The notes: generated by a model from the sequence alone, not told the origin. A stretch of 59,363 bases of DNA from an uncultured Selenomonadaceae bacterium (GCA_905236725.1 CAJOCT010000002.1:1-59363); one strand, 5' to 3'; positions 40,614 to 50,173 are shown, numbered from the stretch's first letter. Numbers and translations: made by a program.

Positions 40614-41990
40614 ATGAACTTGAAAAAAATTTTGGCAACGGTTTCTCTTGCGATGACGTTGCCCGCAACCTCTTTTGCTTACGGCGAATTGTGGTATGAT
40701 GCGGCCTCTCATCTTCCGCAGTTCAAAAAAATTGTCGTCTACCCCATCAACTATCTGAACGAAGGTTTTAAAATTGATAATGACGAGAAATCCGAAACTT
40801 ATCAGGTCAACGATTATTTTGACAAGCGTTTTGTCCGCAAGCTGAAAATAAAGACCGTTCCGCTCGGCAGTTCTCTGAAAGAAAATAAAGAAATTCGCAC
40901 CGATGAAGAAAAATATAAATCTCTTTACCAAAATTTTTCTTCCGAAAAAGACAGGGCGACAACCGTTTCATCCGTGACGGCGGCGAACGGTTACATTATT
41001 CCGCAAATTTTTTTGGATAAACTTGAACCGCACCTTTCGCCCGCAAAAACCGTTACCGTTCAAATGAAATCTTGGACGGAAGAAGCAGACGGTCCCAACG
41101 GCAACCGCATTTATGACGAAAAAACTTGGAACGTGACTCACACAATTCCCGCGCGAGAGCTGATACTTTATCATATGGGAATTGATTATAATATGTACGA
41201 CAGAGAAGGCAAAAAAATTATGACCTATCGCAACGCCGAGCACACTTACGGTAATAATACCGGCAAAGTCGGCGAAACCATCGCGAATGCTGTGGAAAAT
41301 GTCTATGGCATAAATATCAACGGTATTGTCAGAGGAATAGGCAATCTGTTCGGAGGCAAAAAATCTAAACCTTTAAGACCGGATGAATACAAAGTTGAAC
41401 TTTTTAAAAGTATAGTTGATGAGTTCAGAAAAGATTACAAGGACATTCAAGAAAATTTCAAGGACAATAAGCAAAAAAATCGCGTAGGAAAAACTATCGG
41501 CTTCAAGGGAATAAATCTTCCGCAAAACGTCGGCAGTGACGAATATTCTTTGAAGTCTGTTTATTTCGGGATGAAAGATATGGCGTTCAAGTACACCGAC
41601 GCGAAAATTGATTACGACGGTAGCGGAAACGCGCGTTATTTCGTTCAAGGCGACATAAGTTATTATTCTTTGGATCGCCAATGGATTGAGCCTTACGCAA
41701 CTACTCGTAACAATTTACTTTCAATGCAACAAAGTGATTGGTATGACGCGTACGGAAATAAACACACTCGAACGATAAAAAAATATCAAACCGAAATTGT
41801 GGATCATCACGGCTATTGGCAATACACGGCGACGGTCAAAGGTACTTTCAGCTTGGTTGATGACAGCGGCAGGGTTCTTGTCACTCACAGCGCGACCGAA
41901 ACCGACGATAAAACTGCAGACGCTTATCAACATCTGATGAAAGATTTTTATAAAAAAGTCAATGCCGTAATTTCCCCGAAGTCGAAATAA
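40614..41990 (+). CDS. Large exported protein ending the secreted cluster
   Basis: A 458-residue protein with a signal peptide ([20 protein letters not shown]). The mature sequence ([60 protein letters not shown]) has no family I recognise, though the opening resembles the start of CsgG-like domains. GGGAGTG precedes the ATG. It is the last gene of the run of exported proteins, before ruvB. Confidence 0.65.
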   Translation: MNLKKILATVSLAMTLPATSFAYGELWYDAASHLPQFKKIVVYPINYLNEGFKIDNDEKSETYQVNDYFDKRFVRKLKIKTVPLGSSLKENKEIRTDEEKYKSLYQNFSSEKDRATTVSSVTAANGYIIPQIFLDKLEPHLSPAKTVTVQMKSWTEEADGPNGNRIYDEKTWNVTHTIPARELILYHMGIDYNMYDREGKKIMTYRNAEHTYGNNTGKVGETIANAVENVYGININGIVRGIGNLFGGKKSKPLRPDEYKVELFKSIVDEFRKDYKDIQENFKDNKQKNRVGKTIGFKGINLPQNVGSDEYSLKSVYFGMKDMAFKYTDAKIDYDGSGNARYFVQGDISYYSLDRQWIEPYATTRNNLLSMQQSDWYDAYGNKHTRTIKKYQTEIVDHHGYWQYTATVKGTFSLVDDSGRVLVTHSATETDDKTADAYQHLMKDFYKKVNAVISPKSK

Positions 41991-42079
41991 ATTTTTATAA
42001 GCTGTATTCACAGTTTCAGGTGGAGCGAACAGATTATAGAAAAAACTATCCCCTACCCACTGAACTAAGGAGTGATTTT

Positions 42080-43117
42080 TTGGACGAAAGAATTGTTGCG
42101 ACTGAAGAACAAATTTCTGACGATTGGCAGTTGAGTTTGCGGCCGCGAAGATTATCGGAATATATCGGGCAGGATAAGGCGAAAAAAAATTTATCGGTCT
42201 TCGTCAAAGCCGCAATTTCTCGAAAAGAAGCCCTTGACCACGTTTTATTATACGGACCGCCCGGACTCGGCAAAACAACTTTGGCGGGAATTATCGCGAA
42301 TGAAATGGGCGTAAACTTCAAACAAACTTCCGGTCCTGCAATCGAACGCGCGGGAGATTTGGCGGCACTTTTGACGAACTTGCAAAAAGGCGACGTTTTA
42401 TTCATCGACGAAATTCACAGACTAAGCCGACAAATTGAAGAAATTTTATATTCCGCGATGGAAGATTTCGCGCTTGACATAATTATCGGCAAGGGACCGA
42501 GTGCGCGGAGTATTCGCCTGGACATTGCGCCTTTCACGCTGATTGGAGCGACGACAAAGGCAGGTTCACTTTCTCCGCCGCTTCGCGACAGATTCGGCGT
42601 TATAAGTCGGCTTGAATATTATTCAGTCGACGCGCTCATGGAAATTATCACTCGTGCGGCAGAAATTTTAAAAATTCCCATCGAAAAAAACGGCGCGGAA
42701 GAAATTGCCCGCCGTTCAAGAGGCACTCCCCGAATTGCCAACAGACTTTTAAAACGCGTCAGAGATTTCGCGCAGGTCGAAGGCAGTAAAAAAATCACCG
42801 ATGAAATTGCCGATAAGGCTCTTTTGGAATTGGAAGTTGACAGAATTGGGCTTGACCATACGGATCGGCGAATGTTGGACGCGATGATAAAAAAATTTCG
42901 CGGCGGTCCCGTCGGACTTGAAACTATCGCCGCCGCAATCAGCGAAACTCGCGAAACCATTGAGGATATTTATGAGCCTTACCTTCTTCAACTCGGTTTT
43001 ATTATGCGAACTCCTCGCGGCCGAATTGTCACGGAGGCGGGTTATGAACATATGGGCGTAACTTATCCGACCGCAAATTTTAACGAGCCGAAACTTTTCG
43101 ACTTTGAAGAAACGTGA
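42080..43117 (+). CDS. ruvB: Holliday junction branch-migration helicase RuvB
   Basis: A 345-residue AAA+ ATPase that drives branch migration with RuvA. Motifs: [39 protein letters not shown] (Walker A), [12 protein letters not shown] (Walker B), [20 protein letters not shown], and the winged-helix C-terminus [20 protein letters not shown] chose the TTG at 42080, 8 bases after AAGGAG, which gives [11 protein letters not shown], the normal RuvB N-terminus; a GTG at 42020 would add 20 unlikely residues. ruvA and ruvC are not adjacent. Confidence 0.96.
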   Translation: MDERIVATEEQISDDWQLSLRPRRLSEYIGQDKAKKNLSVFVKAAISRKEALDHVLLYGPPGLGKTTLAGIIANEMGVNFKQTSGPAIERAGDLAALLTNLQKGDVLFIDEIHRLSRQIEEILYSAMEDFALDIIIGKGPSARSIRLDIAPFTLIGATTKAGSLSPPLRDRFGVISRLEYYSVDALMEIITRAAEILKIPIEKNGAEEIARRSRGTPRIANRLLKRVRDFAQVEGSKKITDEIADKALLELEVDRIGLDHTDRRMLDAMIKKFRGGPVGLETIAAAISETRETIEDIYEPYLLQLGFIMRTPRGRIVTEAGYEHMGVTYPTANFNEPKLFDFEET

Positions 43118-43129
43118 AAAAATTTTTTT

Positions 43130-43156
43130 ATCCCGTCATTGCGGGATATTTTTTTG
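43130..43156 (+). terminator. Intrinsic terminator after ruvB
   Basis: ATCCCG/CGGGAT stem with a six-base loop (43130-43147) followed by seven T. Confidence 0.85.
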
Positions 43157-43218
43157 TCAAGTCGAAGGATTTGAGTATTTCTTACGAAGTTATCAGCTTT
43201 GTTTATAAAATTGCCCGT

Positions 43219-43247
43219 TTGCAAAAAAGAATTTTCATTTATAAAAT
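43219..43247 (+). promoter_or_regulatory. nrdD promoter
   Basis: TTGCAA (43219-43224), 17-base spacer, TAAAAT (43242-43247), 35 bases before the start. No NrdR-box pair is evident. Confidence 0.55.
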
Positions 43248-43282
43248 TACAGCACTAATTTTTTTTTAAGGGGAGAACGGCG

Positions 43283-46200
43283 ATGAAGTTAAAAATTGTA
43301 ACGAAACGGTCAGGGAGTAAGGTGAACTATGACAGGGAAAAAATTTTTAACGCCATTGCAGGGGCTAATCGCGACGCAAGTACGGAAAATGATAAACTTT
43401 CTGCAGAGGATGTGGAGCGCGTGACAAATTCCGTCGAGTCCGCCATTTCCGAAAAAAATAATATCGGCGTTGAAGAAATTCAAGACCAGGTCGAAAAATC
43501 TTTGATGGAGCATAATTTTTTTGACGTTGCCAAGCAGTATATCGTTTACAGGCAAAAACACACTCAACGGCGTGAGGCACAAAAAAAACTCATGGAAACT
43601 TACCGCGATATTTTTTTCACCGATTCCGTCAAAGTCGATTTAAAACGCGACAACGCAAATATCAATACCGACGCGTCAATGGGAATTATGCTTAAACTCG
43701 GCGCGGAAGGTGCGAAACACTTCGTAGATAATTACGTTTTGCCGGAGGAGTTCAGGGCGGCGGACAGCGAAAATTTCATTCATATTCACGACAAAGATTT
43801 TTCGCTGATAACTTTGAACTGTTGCCAAATTGATTTATTAAAACTTTTCCACGGCGGATTTTCTACAGGTCACGGATTTTTGCGCGAGCCGCAATCGATT
43901 CGCTCTTATGCGTCTCTTGCCTGCATCGCGATTCAGTCCAATCAAAATGATATGTTCGGCGGGCAATCCATCAACGCTTTCGATTACGCAATGGCTGAAG
44001 GTGTCAGAAAATCTTTCAAAAAAATTTTAAAAGCTGAAATTGAACGCGCCTGCGAATTTTGCGACGTTGAACCGCACGGAGAAATTGATTTCAACATCTG
44101 CACTTATTCCGAAAAAGAAAATCCCGCCGCCGTCGAAAATTTAACGTCGATTGTCGGCAGTGAAAAACTCGCGAAAAAAATTTATTCTCAAGCCTGCAAA
44201 GACGTTGAGGAAGAAACTCACCAGGCGATGGAGGCACTCATTCACAATTTCAACACTCTTCATTCAAGAGCCGGCGCACAAGTTCCCTTCAGTTCGATAA
44301 ATTACGGGATGGACACTTCCCCCGAGGGCAGACTGGCGACCCGCGAAGTTTTAAACGCGATTGAGGCAGGTCTCGGCAACGGCGAAACTCCGATTTTCCC
44401 GATTTCTGTTTTTCAACTTAAAGACGGCGTTAATTACAACATCAACGACCCGAATTATGATTTATTCCGCCAAGCATGCAAAGTCAGCGCGAAAAGACTT
44501 TTCCCCAACTTCGTCAACCTCGACGCGCCGTACAATTTGCAATATTACAAGCCCGGCGATTATAACAGCTACGTTGCAACCATGGGGTGCGCGGACGGCG
44601 AAGAAATTATTTCGTACAAATATCAGGGAAAATTTTATTGCGAAGGAATTAAGCGGCTTTGGGACAGAGTTAAAACTGAAATTTTAAATCGCGGCTTGAG
44701 TGAATATAAAATCCCCGACGCTCTTGAAGTTTGGGACGGAGAAAATAATTTTGTCGAAGTGAAAACTTTGATAAAAAATCCCGACATGGAAAATTGGGTT
44801 CGTGTAAAATTCACCGACGGACGCTCTCTTTTGGTGACGGACGATCACCCGCTTTACACGGAAAATCGCGGGCGCATTCACGTCAAAGACTTAAAAATCG
44901 GCGACACAATCAAAAATTATTACGACTTGCCGACTGTGAAAAATGAAGACGCAATCACTGATGAAAATCTTGCTTATGTTCTCGGCTTGCTGATAACTGA
45001 CGGAAATTATTCTCGCGACATTGTTGTTGCATTGGACGGGCGCACGGAATCGGATATTGAACAAAAATTTATCGACTGCGTCAAAAAAGTTTGGAATTTT
45101 GATTGTCATATTCAACATTACGAACGCGGTGTAAAGGGAAATTATGATTTAGTCAGGATTTGCGGCGAACAGAAAAAAATCGGTGAATATCTGAAAAATA
45201 TTTTTGGCGGCGAAAATAAAATTGAAAGGGCAATTCCTTCGGAAATTTTTTCTGCCCCGCGTGAAGTGCGGTTGTCTTTTTTGGCGGGAATGATTGACGG
45301 TGACGGACATATCAGCCATAAATCAAAAATTCAACTCGGATCGACAAATAAAGAACTTTCACTTCAGCAAACAGCGTTGGCTCAATCTCTCGGCTATCCC
45401 GCGAAAATTTATTTAAATCATTACACTTCAAACGACGATGAAAAAATTCGTTATCGCGTCGAATTTTCTATGAGTGAAGAGATCGGCGAATATCTCGGCA
45501 GCGGAAAAAAATTAAATATTCAATGGAACGGCTCGAAGTCTTCAACCAAAACGCCCGAAATTATTTCTGTTAAGGCGATTGAATATCTCGGCAGGTTGAA
45601 CAAAAACAGTTACGACTTAGAGACGGTGACGGATAAATTCACGCTTTCATTCATAAATTCCGGAAATTGTCGCACTCGCGTTATGGCGAATGTAAACGGT
45701 CCGGAACAGTCGGGCAGTCGCGGAAATTTTTCTTTCGTCACGATAAATTTGCCGAAACTCGCACTCGAGGCAAAAGGCGACGTTGAAAAATTTTTTGAGC
45801 TCTTCGACAAATATATTCAAATTTCGCACGATTATTTACTTTTCCGCTTGAAGACGATTGAAGAAAAGCACGTGTACAATTATCCTTTTTTGATGGGGCA
45901 GGGCGTTTGGCTCGGCTCGGAAAAATTGAAGTTGACCGATTCGATTAAAGACGTTTTGAAACACGCCAGCTATTCAATCGGTTTTTGCGGGCTTGCTGAA
46001 TGTTTAGTTGCGTTAATCGGTAAACATCACGGTCAGAGCGAAGAGGCTCAAAAACTCGGCTTAAAAATTGTCGGTCATCTGCGCGAAAAAACTGATGAAT
46101 ATACAAAACTCGAAAAGCGCAACTGGACGACTTTCGGAACTCCCGCAGAATCCACTGCAGGACAATTTCAACGCGCCAATCGAAAAAAATACGGTGTTAT

Positions 46201-46546
46201 TAAGGGCGTCACCACTAGAGATTACATGACGAACTCCAGCCACGTGCCCGTTTACTTCCCGATAAACGCTCACGATAAAATTCAGATTGAGGCACCTTAT
46301 CACGCACTTTGCAACGCGGGACACATTGCATATATCGAAATGGACGGCGATCCGACAAAAAATATTTCAGCGTTTGAGGCAGTTGTCCGTGCGATGCACG
46401 ATGCGAATATGGGTTATTTTTCAATAAATCACCCCGTCGATCGCGATCCGGTCTGCGGGTACACGGGAATTATCACAAACGAATGTCCGCATTGCCACAG
46501 AAAAGAAATTATCAGCGGAACTTTTCACATTGAAAGATTAAAATAA
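43283..46546 (+). CDS. nrdD: Anaerobic ribonucleoside-triphosphate reductase with intein, glycyl-radical tail not seen
   Basis: A 1087-residue precursor; without the intein (residues 436-795) it is 727 residues. The N-terminal ATP-cone (KIVTKRSGSKVNYDREKIFN) and catalytic segments (NFIHIHDKDFSLITLNCCQI, LFHGGFSTGHGFLREPQSIR, AGAQVPFSSINYGMDTSPEG, and YVATMG joined to CRTRVMANVNGP across the intein) identify class III NrdD, which makes dNTPs without oxygen. The protein ends with a zinc ribbon (DPVCGYTGIITNECPHCHRK) and SGTFHIERLK. The usual glycyl-radical motif (RxxGYL) that follows is absent, and no frame downstream restores it. nrdG is not adjacent. GGGGAGAA precedes the ATG. Confidence 0.92.
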   Translation: MKLKIVTKRSGSKVNYDREKIFNAIAGANRDASTENDKLSAEDVERVTNSVESAISEKNNIGVEEIQDQVEKSLMEHNFFDVAKQYIVYRQKHTQRREAQKKLMETYRDIFFTDSVKVDLKRDNANINTDASMGIMLKLGAEGAKHFVDNYVLPEEFRAADSENFIHIHDKDFSLITLNCCQIDLLKLFHGGFSTGHGFLREPQSIRSYASLACIAIQSNQNDMFGGQSINAFDYAMAEGVRKSFKKILKAEIERACEFCDVEPHGEIDFNICTYSEKENPAAVENLTSIVGSEKLAKKIYSQACKDVEEETHQAMEALIHNFNTLHSRAGAQVPFSSINYGMDTSPEGRLATREVLNAIEAGLGNGETPIFPISVFQLKDGVNYNINDPNYDLFRQACKVSAKRLFPNFVNLDAPYNLQYYKPGDYNSYVATMGCADGEEIISYKYQGKFYCEGIKRLWDRVKTEILNRGLSEYKIPDALEVWDGENNFVEVKTLIKNPDMENWVRVKFTDGRSLLVTDDHPLYTENRGRIHVKDLKIGDTIKNYYDLPTVKNEDAITDENLAYVLGLLITDGNYSRDIVVALDGRTESDIEQKFIDCVKKVWNFDCHIQHYERGVKGNYDLVRICGEQKKIGEYLKNIFGGENKIERAIPSEIFSAPREVRLSFLAGMIDGDGHISHKSKIQLGSTNKELSLQQTALAQSLGYPAKIYLNHYTSNDDEKIRYRVEFSMSEEIGEYLGSGKKLNIQWNGSKSSTKTPEIISVKAIEYLGRLNKNSYDLETVTDKFTLSFINSGNCRTRVMANVNGPEQSGSRGNFSFVTINLPKLALEAKGDVEKFFELFDKYIQISHDYLLFRLKTIEEKHVYNYPFLMGQGVWLGSEKLKLTDSIKDVLKHASYSIGFCGLAECLVALIGKHHGQSEEAQKLGLKIVGHLREKTDEYTKLEKRNWTTFGTPAESTAGQFQRANRKKYGVIKGVTTRDYMTNSSHVPVYFPINAHDKIQIEAPYHALCNAGHIAYIEMDGDPTKNISAFEAVVRAMHDANMGYFSINHPVDRDPVCGYTGIITNECPHCHRKEIISGTFHIERLK
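44588..45667 (+). mobile_element. Intein with LAGLIDADG homing endonuclease, inside nrdD
   Basis: A 360-residue in-frame insertion before the Cys of the NrdD segment MGCRTRV. It starts with Cys (CADGEEIISYKYQGKFYCEG), has the block B motif LLVTDDHPLYT, two dodecapeptide motifs (YVLGLLITDGNYS and FLAGMIDGDGHIS) of a homing endonuclease, and ends with LETVTDKFTLSFINSGN before the host Cys. The penultimate residue is Gly where His is usual. Splicing would restore an uninterrupted 727-residue NrdD. It is classed here as a mobile element because the endonuclease motifs look intact. Confidence 0.93.
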
Positions 46547-46548
46547 AT

Positions 46549-47343
46549 TTATATCGTTTTGAAAAAGTCGCGGGAGGTTGAATCTTCCGCGATTTTTATT
46601 TTGTAATCGAGTTTTTCAAATTCATTTCGTAAAATTTCGGCGAGTGCGTGAACAATCGGAAATTCTGTATAAAAATGTCCCGCGTCGATAACGTGAATTT
46701 TATTTTCGACAGCATTTTGCGCTTCGTGATATTTTACGTCGCCGGTGACAAAACAATTCGCGCCGAAAAATTTTGCTTTTGAAATAATATCACTGCCCGC
46801 ACCCCCGCAAAGACCGACTTTATCAATTAAAAAATCTCCAGCGTCAATCAATCGAACATTTTCGGCGTTCAAAACTTTTTTTACATGTTCGGCGAAATTT
46901 TTTGCAGTCATTTTTTCGGGAAGTCTGCCGATTCTGCCGAGCGAAATTTCTTCTTCGCCAAACATTTTAACGTCAACCAGTCCGATTTTTTCCGCAAGAA
47001 CGTCATTAACTCCGCCGATTGCGCTGTCCAAATTTGTATGCGCAGAAAAAACTGAAATATCATTTTTTATCAGCATTTCAATTTTTCTTCCGAGCGGCAA
47101 GTCAGTCCGCAAATTTTTTACCGCGTGAAAAATAATCGGATGATGAGAGACAATTAAATTTGCGCCAAAATCAATCGCATTTTTTATAACTTCTTCAGTC
47201 ACGTCGAGCGAGATAAAAATTTTTTCAACTTCCGCGAAAGGATTTCCGACCAATAAACCGGGATTGTCCCATTCTTCCGACAATTTTTTCGGCGCGATCC
47301 TGTTCATAACGTCCGCAATATTTTGAACTGTAATTTTTTTCAT
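46549..47343 (-). CDS. NIF3-like dinuclear metal-centre protein
   Basis: A 264-residue protein of the Nif3/DUF34 family, with a two-metal site and an uncertain biochemical role (some members are tied to GTP cyclohydrolase-like or nucleotide chemistry). Signatures: APKKLSEEWDNPGLLVGNP, NLIVSHHPIIFHAVKNLRTD, VFSAHTNLDSAIGGVNDVLA, GGAGSDIISKAKFFGANCFV, TGDVKYHEAQNA and DAGHFYTEFP. I chose ATG 47343 (GGAAG upstream). It converges on nrdD, only 2 bases from its stop codon. In many Bacillota this gene follows a tRNA methyltransferase gene; here BrnT/BrnA lies upstream. Confidence 0.9.
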   Translation of the reverse strand: MKKITVQNIADVMNRIAPKKLSEEWDNPGLLVGNPFAEVEKIFISLDVTEEVIKNAIDFGANLIVSHHPIIFHAVKNLRTDLPLGRKIEMLIKNDISVFSAHTNLDSAIGGVNDVLAEKIGLVDVKMFGEEEISLGRIGRLPEKMTAKNFAEHVKKVLNAENVRLIDAGDFLIDKVGLCGGAGSDIISKAKFFGANCFVTGDVKYHEAQNAVENKIHVIDAGHFYTEFPIVHALAEILRNEFEKLDYKIKIAEDSTSRDFFKTI

Positions 47344-47417
47344 AAATTCTTCACTTCCGTAAAAAAAATATTTAACGTCAAAAAATTTTATCACAGAAAT
47401 TTTTTTCCGCAAAAAAA

Positions 47418-47453
47418 TCCCGCCACAATTTTTTTGTAGCAGGAAATTTTTTT
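47418..47453 (-). terminator. Terminator of the brnT-brnA operon
   Basis: TCCTGCTACAA pairs with TTGTGGCGGGA with an A/T-rich loop, followed on the minus strand by seven T. The brnA stop codon touches its first arm. Confidence 0.7.
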
Positions 47454-47634
47454 ATCCGGCGATTTTTAATTTTTTTTCGCGAAGTCGAGCGGGTTTAAAT
47501 TTTTTCAATTCTTCTTTTGAAGTCGGCGGAATGTCGCTGAAATCAATTTCTTCGTCGGGAAGTTGGCGAATATTTTTTATTCTGTTGAATTGTTCCTCGC
47601 TGACCTCAACGCCGTTAATAATAAAACTGCTCAT
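47452..47634 (-). CDS. brnA: BrnA-like antitoxin
   Basis: A 60-residue protein starting at ATG 47634 (MSSFIINGVEVSEEQFNRIK) and ending in a basic tail (PARLREKKLKIAG). The central acidic DEEIDFSDIPPTSKEELKKF matches the BrnA antitoxin family, which binds and neutralises the BrnT ribonuclease and represses the operon. GAGGTGG lies 9 bases upstream, inside the end of brnT; the two frames overlap by 20 bases. Confidence 0.72.
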   Translation of the reverse strand: MSSFIINGVEVSEEQFNRIKNIRQLPDEEIDFSDIPPTSKEELKKFKPARLREKKLKIAG

Positions 47635-47926
47635 AATATTCATCCACCTCGTCTCTCGTCGCAGTTCGAGCAGAAATAATTCTGTTTCTGTCACCGCGTT
47701 CAGTGTAAATTACCGTCAAAATTTTTCCAACGCTTCCGATAACTTTGATTCTGTTTTCAAAATCGCTGTGAAGTTCATCAAAATTATCAATCCTGTTTTC
47801 GTCGAAAAAAACTAACGTCGCATCCTCAAATTTTATTTTGTGCTTTTTAAAATTTATTTCGGCTTTTTCACTGTCCCAAACAAATTTTAAATCCCCGAGC
47901 TCATAATAAACATTCAATTCAATCAC
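47615..47926 (-). CDS. brnT: BrnT-family ribonuclease toxin
   Basis: A 103-residue toxin of the BrnT family (RelE-like fold). The family pattern is clear: LKFVWDSEKAEINFKKHKIK, FEDATLVFFDENRIDNF, ILTVIYTERGDRNRIISART and ATRDEVDEYYEQ. The start is taken as GTG 47926, without a strong ribosome site; a start nearer to LKFVWD cannot be excluded. The toxin-first order with overlap into brnA is typical of BrnT/BrnA. Confidence 0.87.
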   Translation of the reverse strand: MIELNVYYELGDLKFVWDSEKAEINFKKHKIKFEDATLVFFDENRIDNFDELHSDFENRIKVIGSVGKILTVIYTERGDRNRIISARTATRDEVDEYYEQFYY

Positions 47927-47969
47927 CGACGCAATTTTATCACAGAAATTTTTTCCTGCAAATAAAAAA

Positions 47970-48010
47970 TCCCTTGACTGAAAATTTTCAATCAGGGAAT
48001 TTTTTTTTCA
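47970..48010 (-). terminator. Terminator of the feo operon
   Basis: TCCCT...AGGGA stem with inner TGAAAATTTTCA, with an A run that is a U run on the minus strand. Confidence 0.7.
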
Positions 48011-48014
48011 AAAT

Positions 48015-48185
48015 TTAATTTTCGGAATGTTGTTCTTTCACGCCTGTACAGCCGCTACAACAGTGACAATTTTTTCCGCCGTTGCAACAAGCCGGTTCAG
48101 CCTTGAAAAAACTTCTGTAAATCGTCCTCAGCCCGTAACCGAATGCAAACGCAATCGCCGCGCCGAGAATAACAGTCGCAACCAT
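48015..48185 (-). CDS. FeoB-associated Cys-rich membrane protein
   Basis: A 56-residue protein. One membrane segment (MVATVILGAAIAFAFGYGLR) is followed by a short cysteine-rich tail with eight cysteines (ACCNGGKNCHCCSGC plus others). This is the FeoB-associated Cys-rich membrane protein often found in place of FeoC after feoB. It begins 11 bases after the feoB stop. The tail probably binds iron or an iron-sulfur cluster and assists or regulates the transporter. It was too short for standard frame lists but has a GAGG site before the ATG. Confidence 0.85.
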   Translation of the reverse strand: MVATVILGAAIAFAFGYGLRTIYRSFFKAEPACCNGGKNCHCCSGCTGVKEQHSEN

Positions 48186-48196
48186 TTAAATTACCT

Positions 48197-50098
48197 CTAT
48201 TCAAACCCCAAAAGTTTTCCGCCTTGATAGACGATTAACGACGCAAACCACGCAACCGCGCAGGTGTAGACGAACGCAAAGCCCATCCACTTCCAAGACT
48301 GCGTTTCTTTTTTGATTGTGCCGAGTGCCGTCACGCAGGGCGAATAAAGTTGTGTAAAAATCATGAACGCGAGAGCCGATAACGGCGTGAATGCGCTTCC
48401 CATCGCCGTTTCCATCAAAGTTCCCGAAGTCTCTTCAGCGTCCTCCGCCTCTGTGGAAATGTCATCCGCTCCGTAAAGTATTCCGAGAGTTGAGACGACC
48501 GCCTCTTTCGCCAAAACTCCCGTGATAACTGCCGCGCCCGCTTCCCAAGTGTCAAATCCTTGCGGCGCGAAAAGCACCGAAGTTGCCGAGCCGATTGACT
48601 GCAGATAACTGTCGCTTTCATCTTCCGCCATTCCGTTCGAGTTGAAACTGCTCAAGAACCAAATTAAAACGCTCATTGCAAAAATAATTGTGCCGGCTTT
48701 TATCAAATAGCCCTTGCCTTTATCCCAAGTTTCAAGCAAAACGGTTTTTATATCGGGCAGTCTGTACGGCGGCAATTCGAGCAAAAATGTTGAGTCTTCG
48801 CCTTTAAAAGTCGTCACGTTCAAAATTTTTGCCATTATAATCGCCGTCGCAATTCCCACAAAGTACATCGCGAAAACTATATTTGCCGCATGGTCGGGGA
48901 AAAACATCACCGCGAAAAGTGCAAGTATCGGAACTTTTGCGTTGCAGGTTAAAAACGGCGTGACTAAAATTGAAATCATTCTGTCTTTGTGCGTATCGAG
49001 TGCCCGCGCTCCCATAATCGCCGGAACTCCGCAACCGAAGCCCATAATAAGCGGCATAATTCCTTTGCCCGAAAGTCCCGCGCGTCTCATTATCGGATCC
49101 ATTACGAAGGCAACGCGCGCCATATATCCCGTGCCGTCCAAAAAACTAAGGCATAAAAACAACGTGAAAATCAGCGGGACGAAACTTAAAACACTGCCCA
49201 CGCCTACAATAATTCCGTCAGATACCAATGACTGCATCCAGTCCGCAACTCCCGCCGAAGCCATTGCCTCCGTTGCCGCCGGTGCTAAAGTTTCCTCAAA
49301 AAATTCTCCGAGAAGGTCTGCAAGCGGTTGACCTATCCAGTTGAACGCGATCTGAAATAAAAGATAAAACATCGCGAACATTATCACGAGCGAAGAAATT
49401 CCGTTCGCCAAATATTTGTCGAGTTTGTCGGAAAGCGTGGGATCTGCCGCCTGAACTGTCACCGCCTCCGCCATAACTTTGTCGATAAAATCGTAACGCG
49501 CAGAAATAATTTCTTCTTCAATTTTCTCCGCAGAATTATTTTCAGTGCGGATTTTATTTATTTTCGCGATATGTTCTTGAATTTCGGGACTCGGCGAATA
49601 ATTTGACATTCGCGTATTCGTGAAAACGTCCAGCAAAACTTTTACGCTGTCATGACTTCTGCCGACGGTGTTTGTCACGGGCATACCGAAAATTTTTTCA
49701 AGTTTCGTTTCGTCAATTTTTATTCCGTGACGTTTCGCCTCGTCCATCATATTTAAATTTATGATGAGCGGTACTCCCTGCTCCATAAGCTGAACGGTCA
49801 AAAAAAGATTGCGCGCCATATTCGACGCGTCAACGACATTGACAACTATATCGGGCTTATTTTCTTTGAAATAATCGCTGACAACCTGCTCTTCTTGCGA
49901 GCGGGCGTTCATGGAATAAGTCCCGGGCAAGTCGATTACATAAATTTTTCTGTCCTTGTATTCAACCAAGCCCGTTTTTTTATCGACGGTCACGCCCGGC
50001 CAGTTACCGATTTTTTGCCGCGCACCCGTCAACTCGTTAAAAATTGTAGATTTTCCTGTGTTGGGGTTACCTGTTAAAGCAACTGATAAATCCGACAT
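48197..50098 (-). CDS. feoB: Ferrous iron transporter FeoB
   Basis: A 633-residue inner-membrane protein that takes up Fe(II) using a GTPase domain. The G1 motif is near the N-terminus (LTGNPNTGKSTIFNELTG), followed by GNWPGVTVDKKTG (switch I), IDLPGTYSMNARSQEE (G3) and NLMMDEA-type G4 (NLNMMDEAKRHG). About nine membrane segments with the two Gate motifs (LSFLDGTGYMARVAFVMD, GCGVPAIMGARALDTHKDRM) follow. It is shorter than the 770-residue E. coli protein, mainly in the soluble linker. It lies between feoA (75 bases upstream, with a repeat-like spacer) and the Cys-rich small gene. Confidence 0.96.
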   Translation of the reverse strand: MSDLSVALTGNPNTGKSTIFNELTGARQKIGNWPGVTVDKKTGLVEYKDRKIYVIDLPGTYSMNARSQEEQVVSDYFKENKPDIVVNVVDASNMARNLFLTVQLMEQGVPLIINLNMMDEAKRHGIKIDETKLEKIFGMPVTNTVGRSHDSVKVLLDVFTNTRMSNYSPSPEIQEHIAKINKIRTENNSAEKIEEEIISARYDFIDKVMAEAVTVQAADPTLSDKLDKYLANGISSLVIMFAMFYLLFQIAFNWIGQPLADLLGEFFEETLAPAATEAMASAGVADWMQSLVSDGIIVGVGSVLSFVPLIFTLFLCLSFLDGTGYMARVAFVMDPIMRRAGLSGKGIMPLIMGFGCGVPAIMGARALDTHKDRMISILVTPFLTCNAKVPILALFAVMFFPDHAANIVFAMYFVGIATAIIMAKILNVTTFKGEDSTFLLELPPYRLPDIKTVLLETWDKGKGYLIKAGTIIFAMSVLIWFLSSFNSNGMAEDESDSYLQSIGSATSVLFAPQGFDTWEAGAAVITGVLAKEAVVSTLGILYGADDISTEAEDAEETSGTLMETAMGSAFTPLSALAFMIFTQLYSPCVTALGTIKKETQSWKWMGFAFVYTCAVAWFASLIVYQGGKLLGFE

Positions 50099-50114
50099 AA
50101 TCTCAACTCCTTTT

Positions 50115-50170
50115 GTTTTAGATCAACAGATCGACAGATCGATAGATCAGTAGTTTTTTACTAACGATCT
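50115..50170. repeat. GATC-rich short repeat between feoA and feoB
   Basis: AGATCAACAGATCGACAGAT and continuing CGATAGATCAGTAG form four near-copies of an 8-base unit (GATCRACA). The end (AGATCAGTAGT and ACTAACGATCT) forms an imperfect hairpin around a T-rich loop. Confidence 0.6.
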
Positions 50171-50173
50171 GTT

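Noticed and set aside
42020..42079. GTG at 42020 as ruvB start
   Set aside because: It would add 20 residues not found in RuvB and ignores the AAGGAG site before TTG 42080.
47531..47815. 94-codon plus-strand frame opposite brnT/brnA
   Set aside because: Shadow of the two minus-strand genes that match toxin and antitoxin families.
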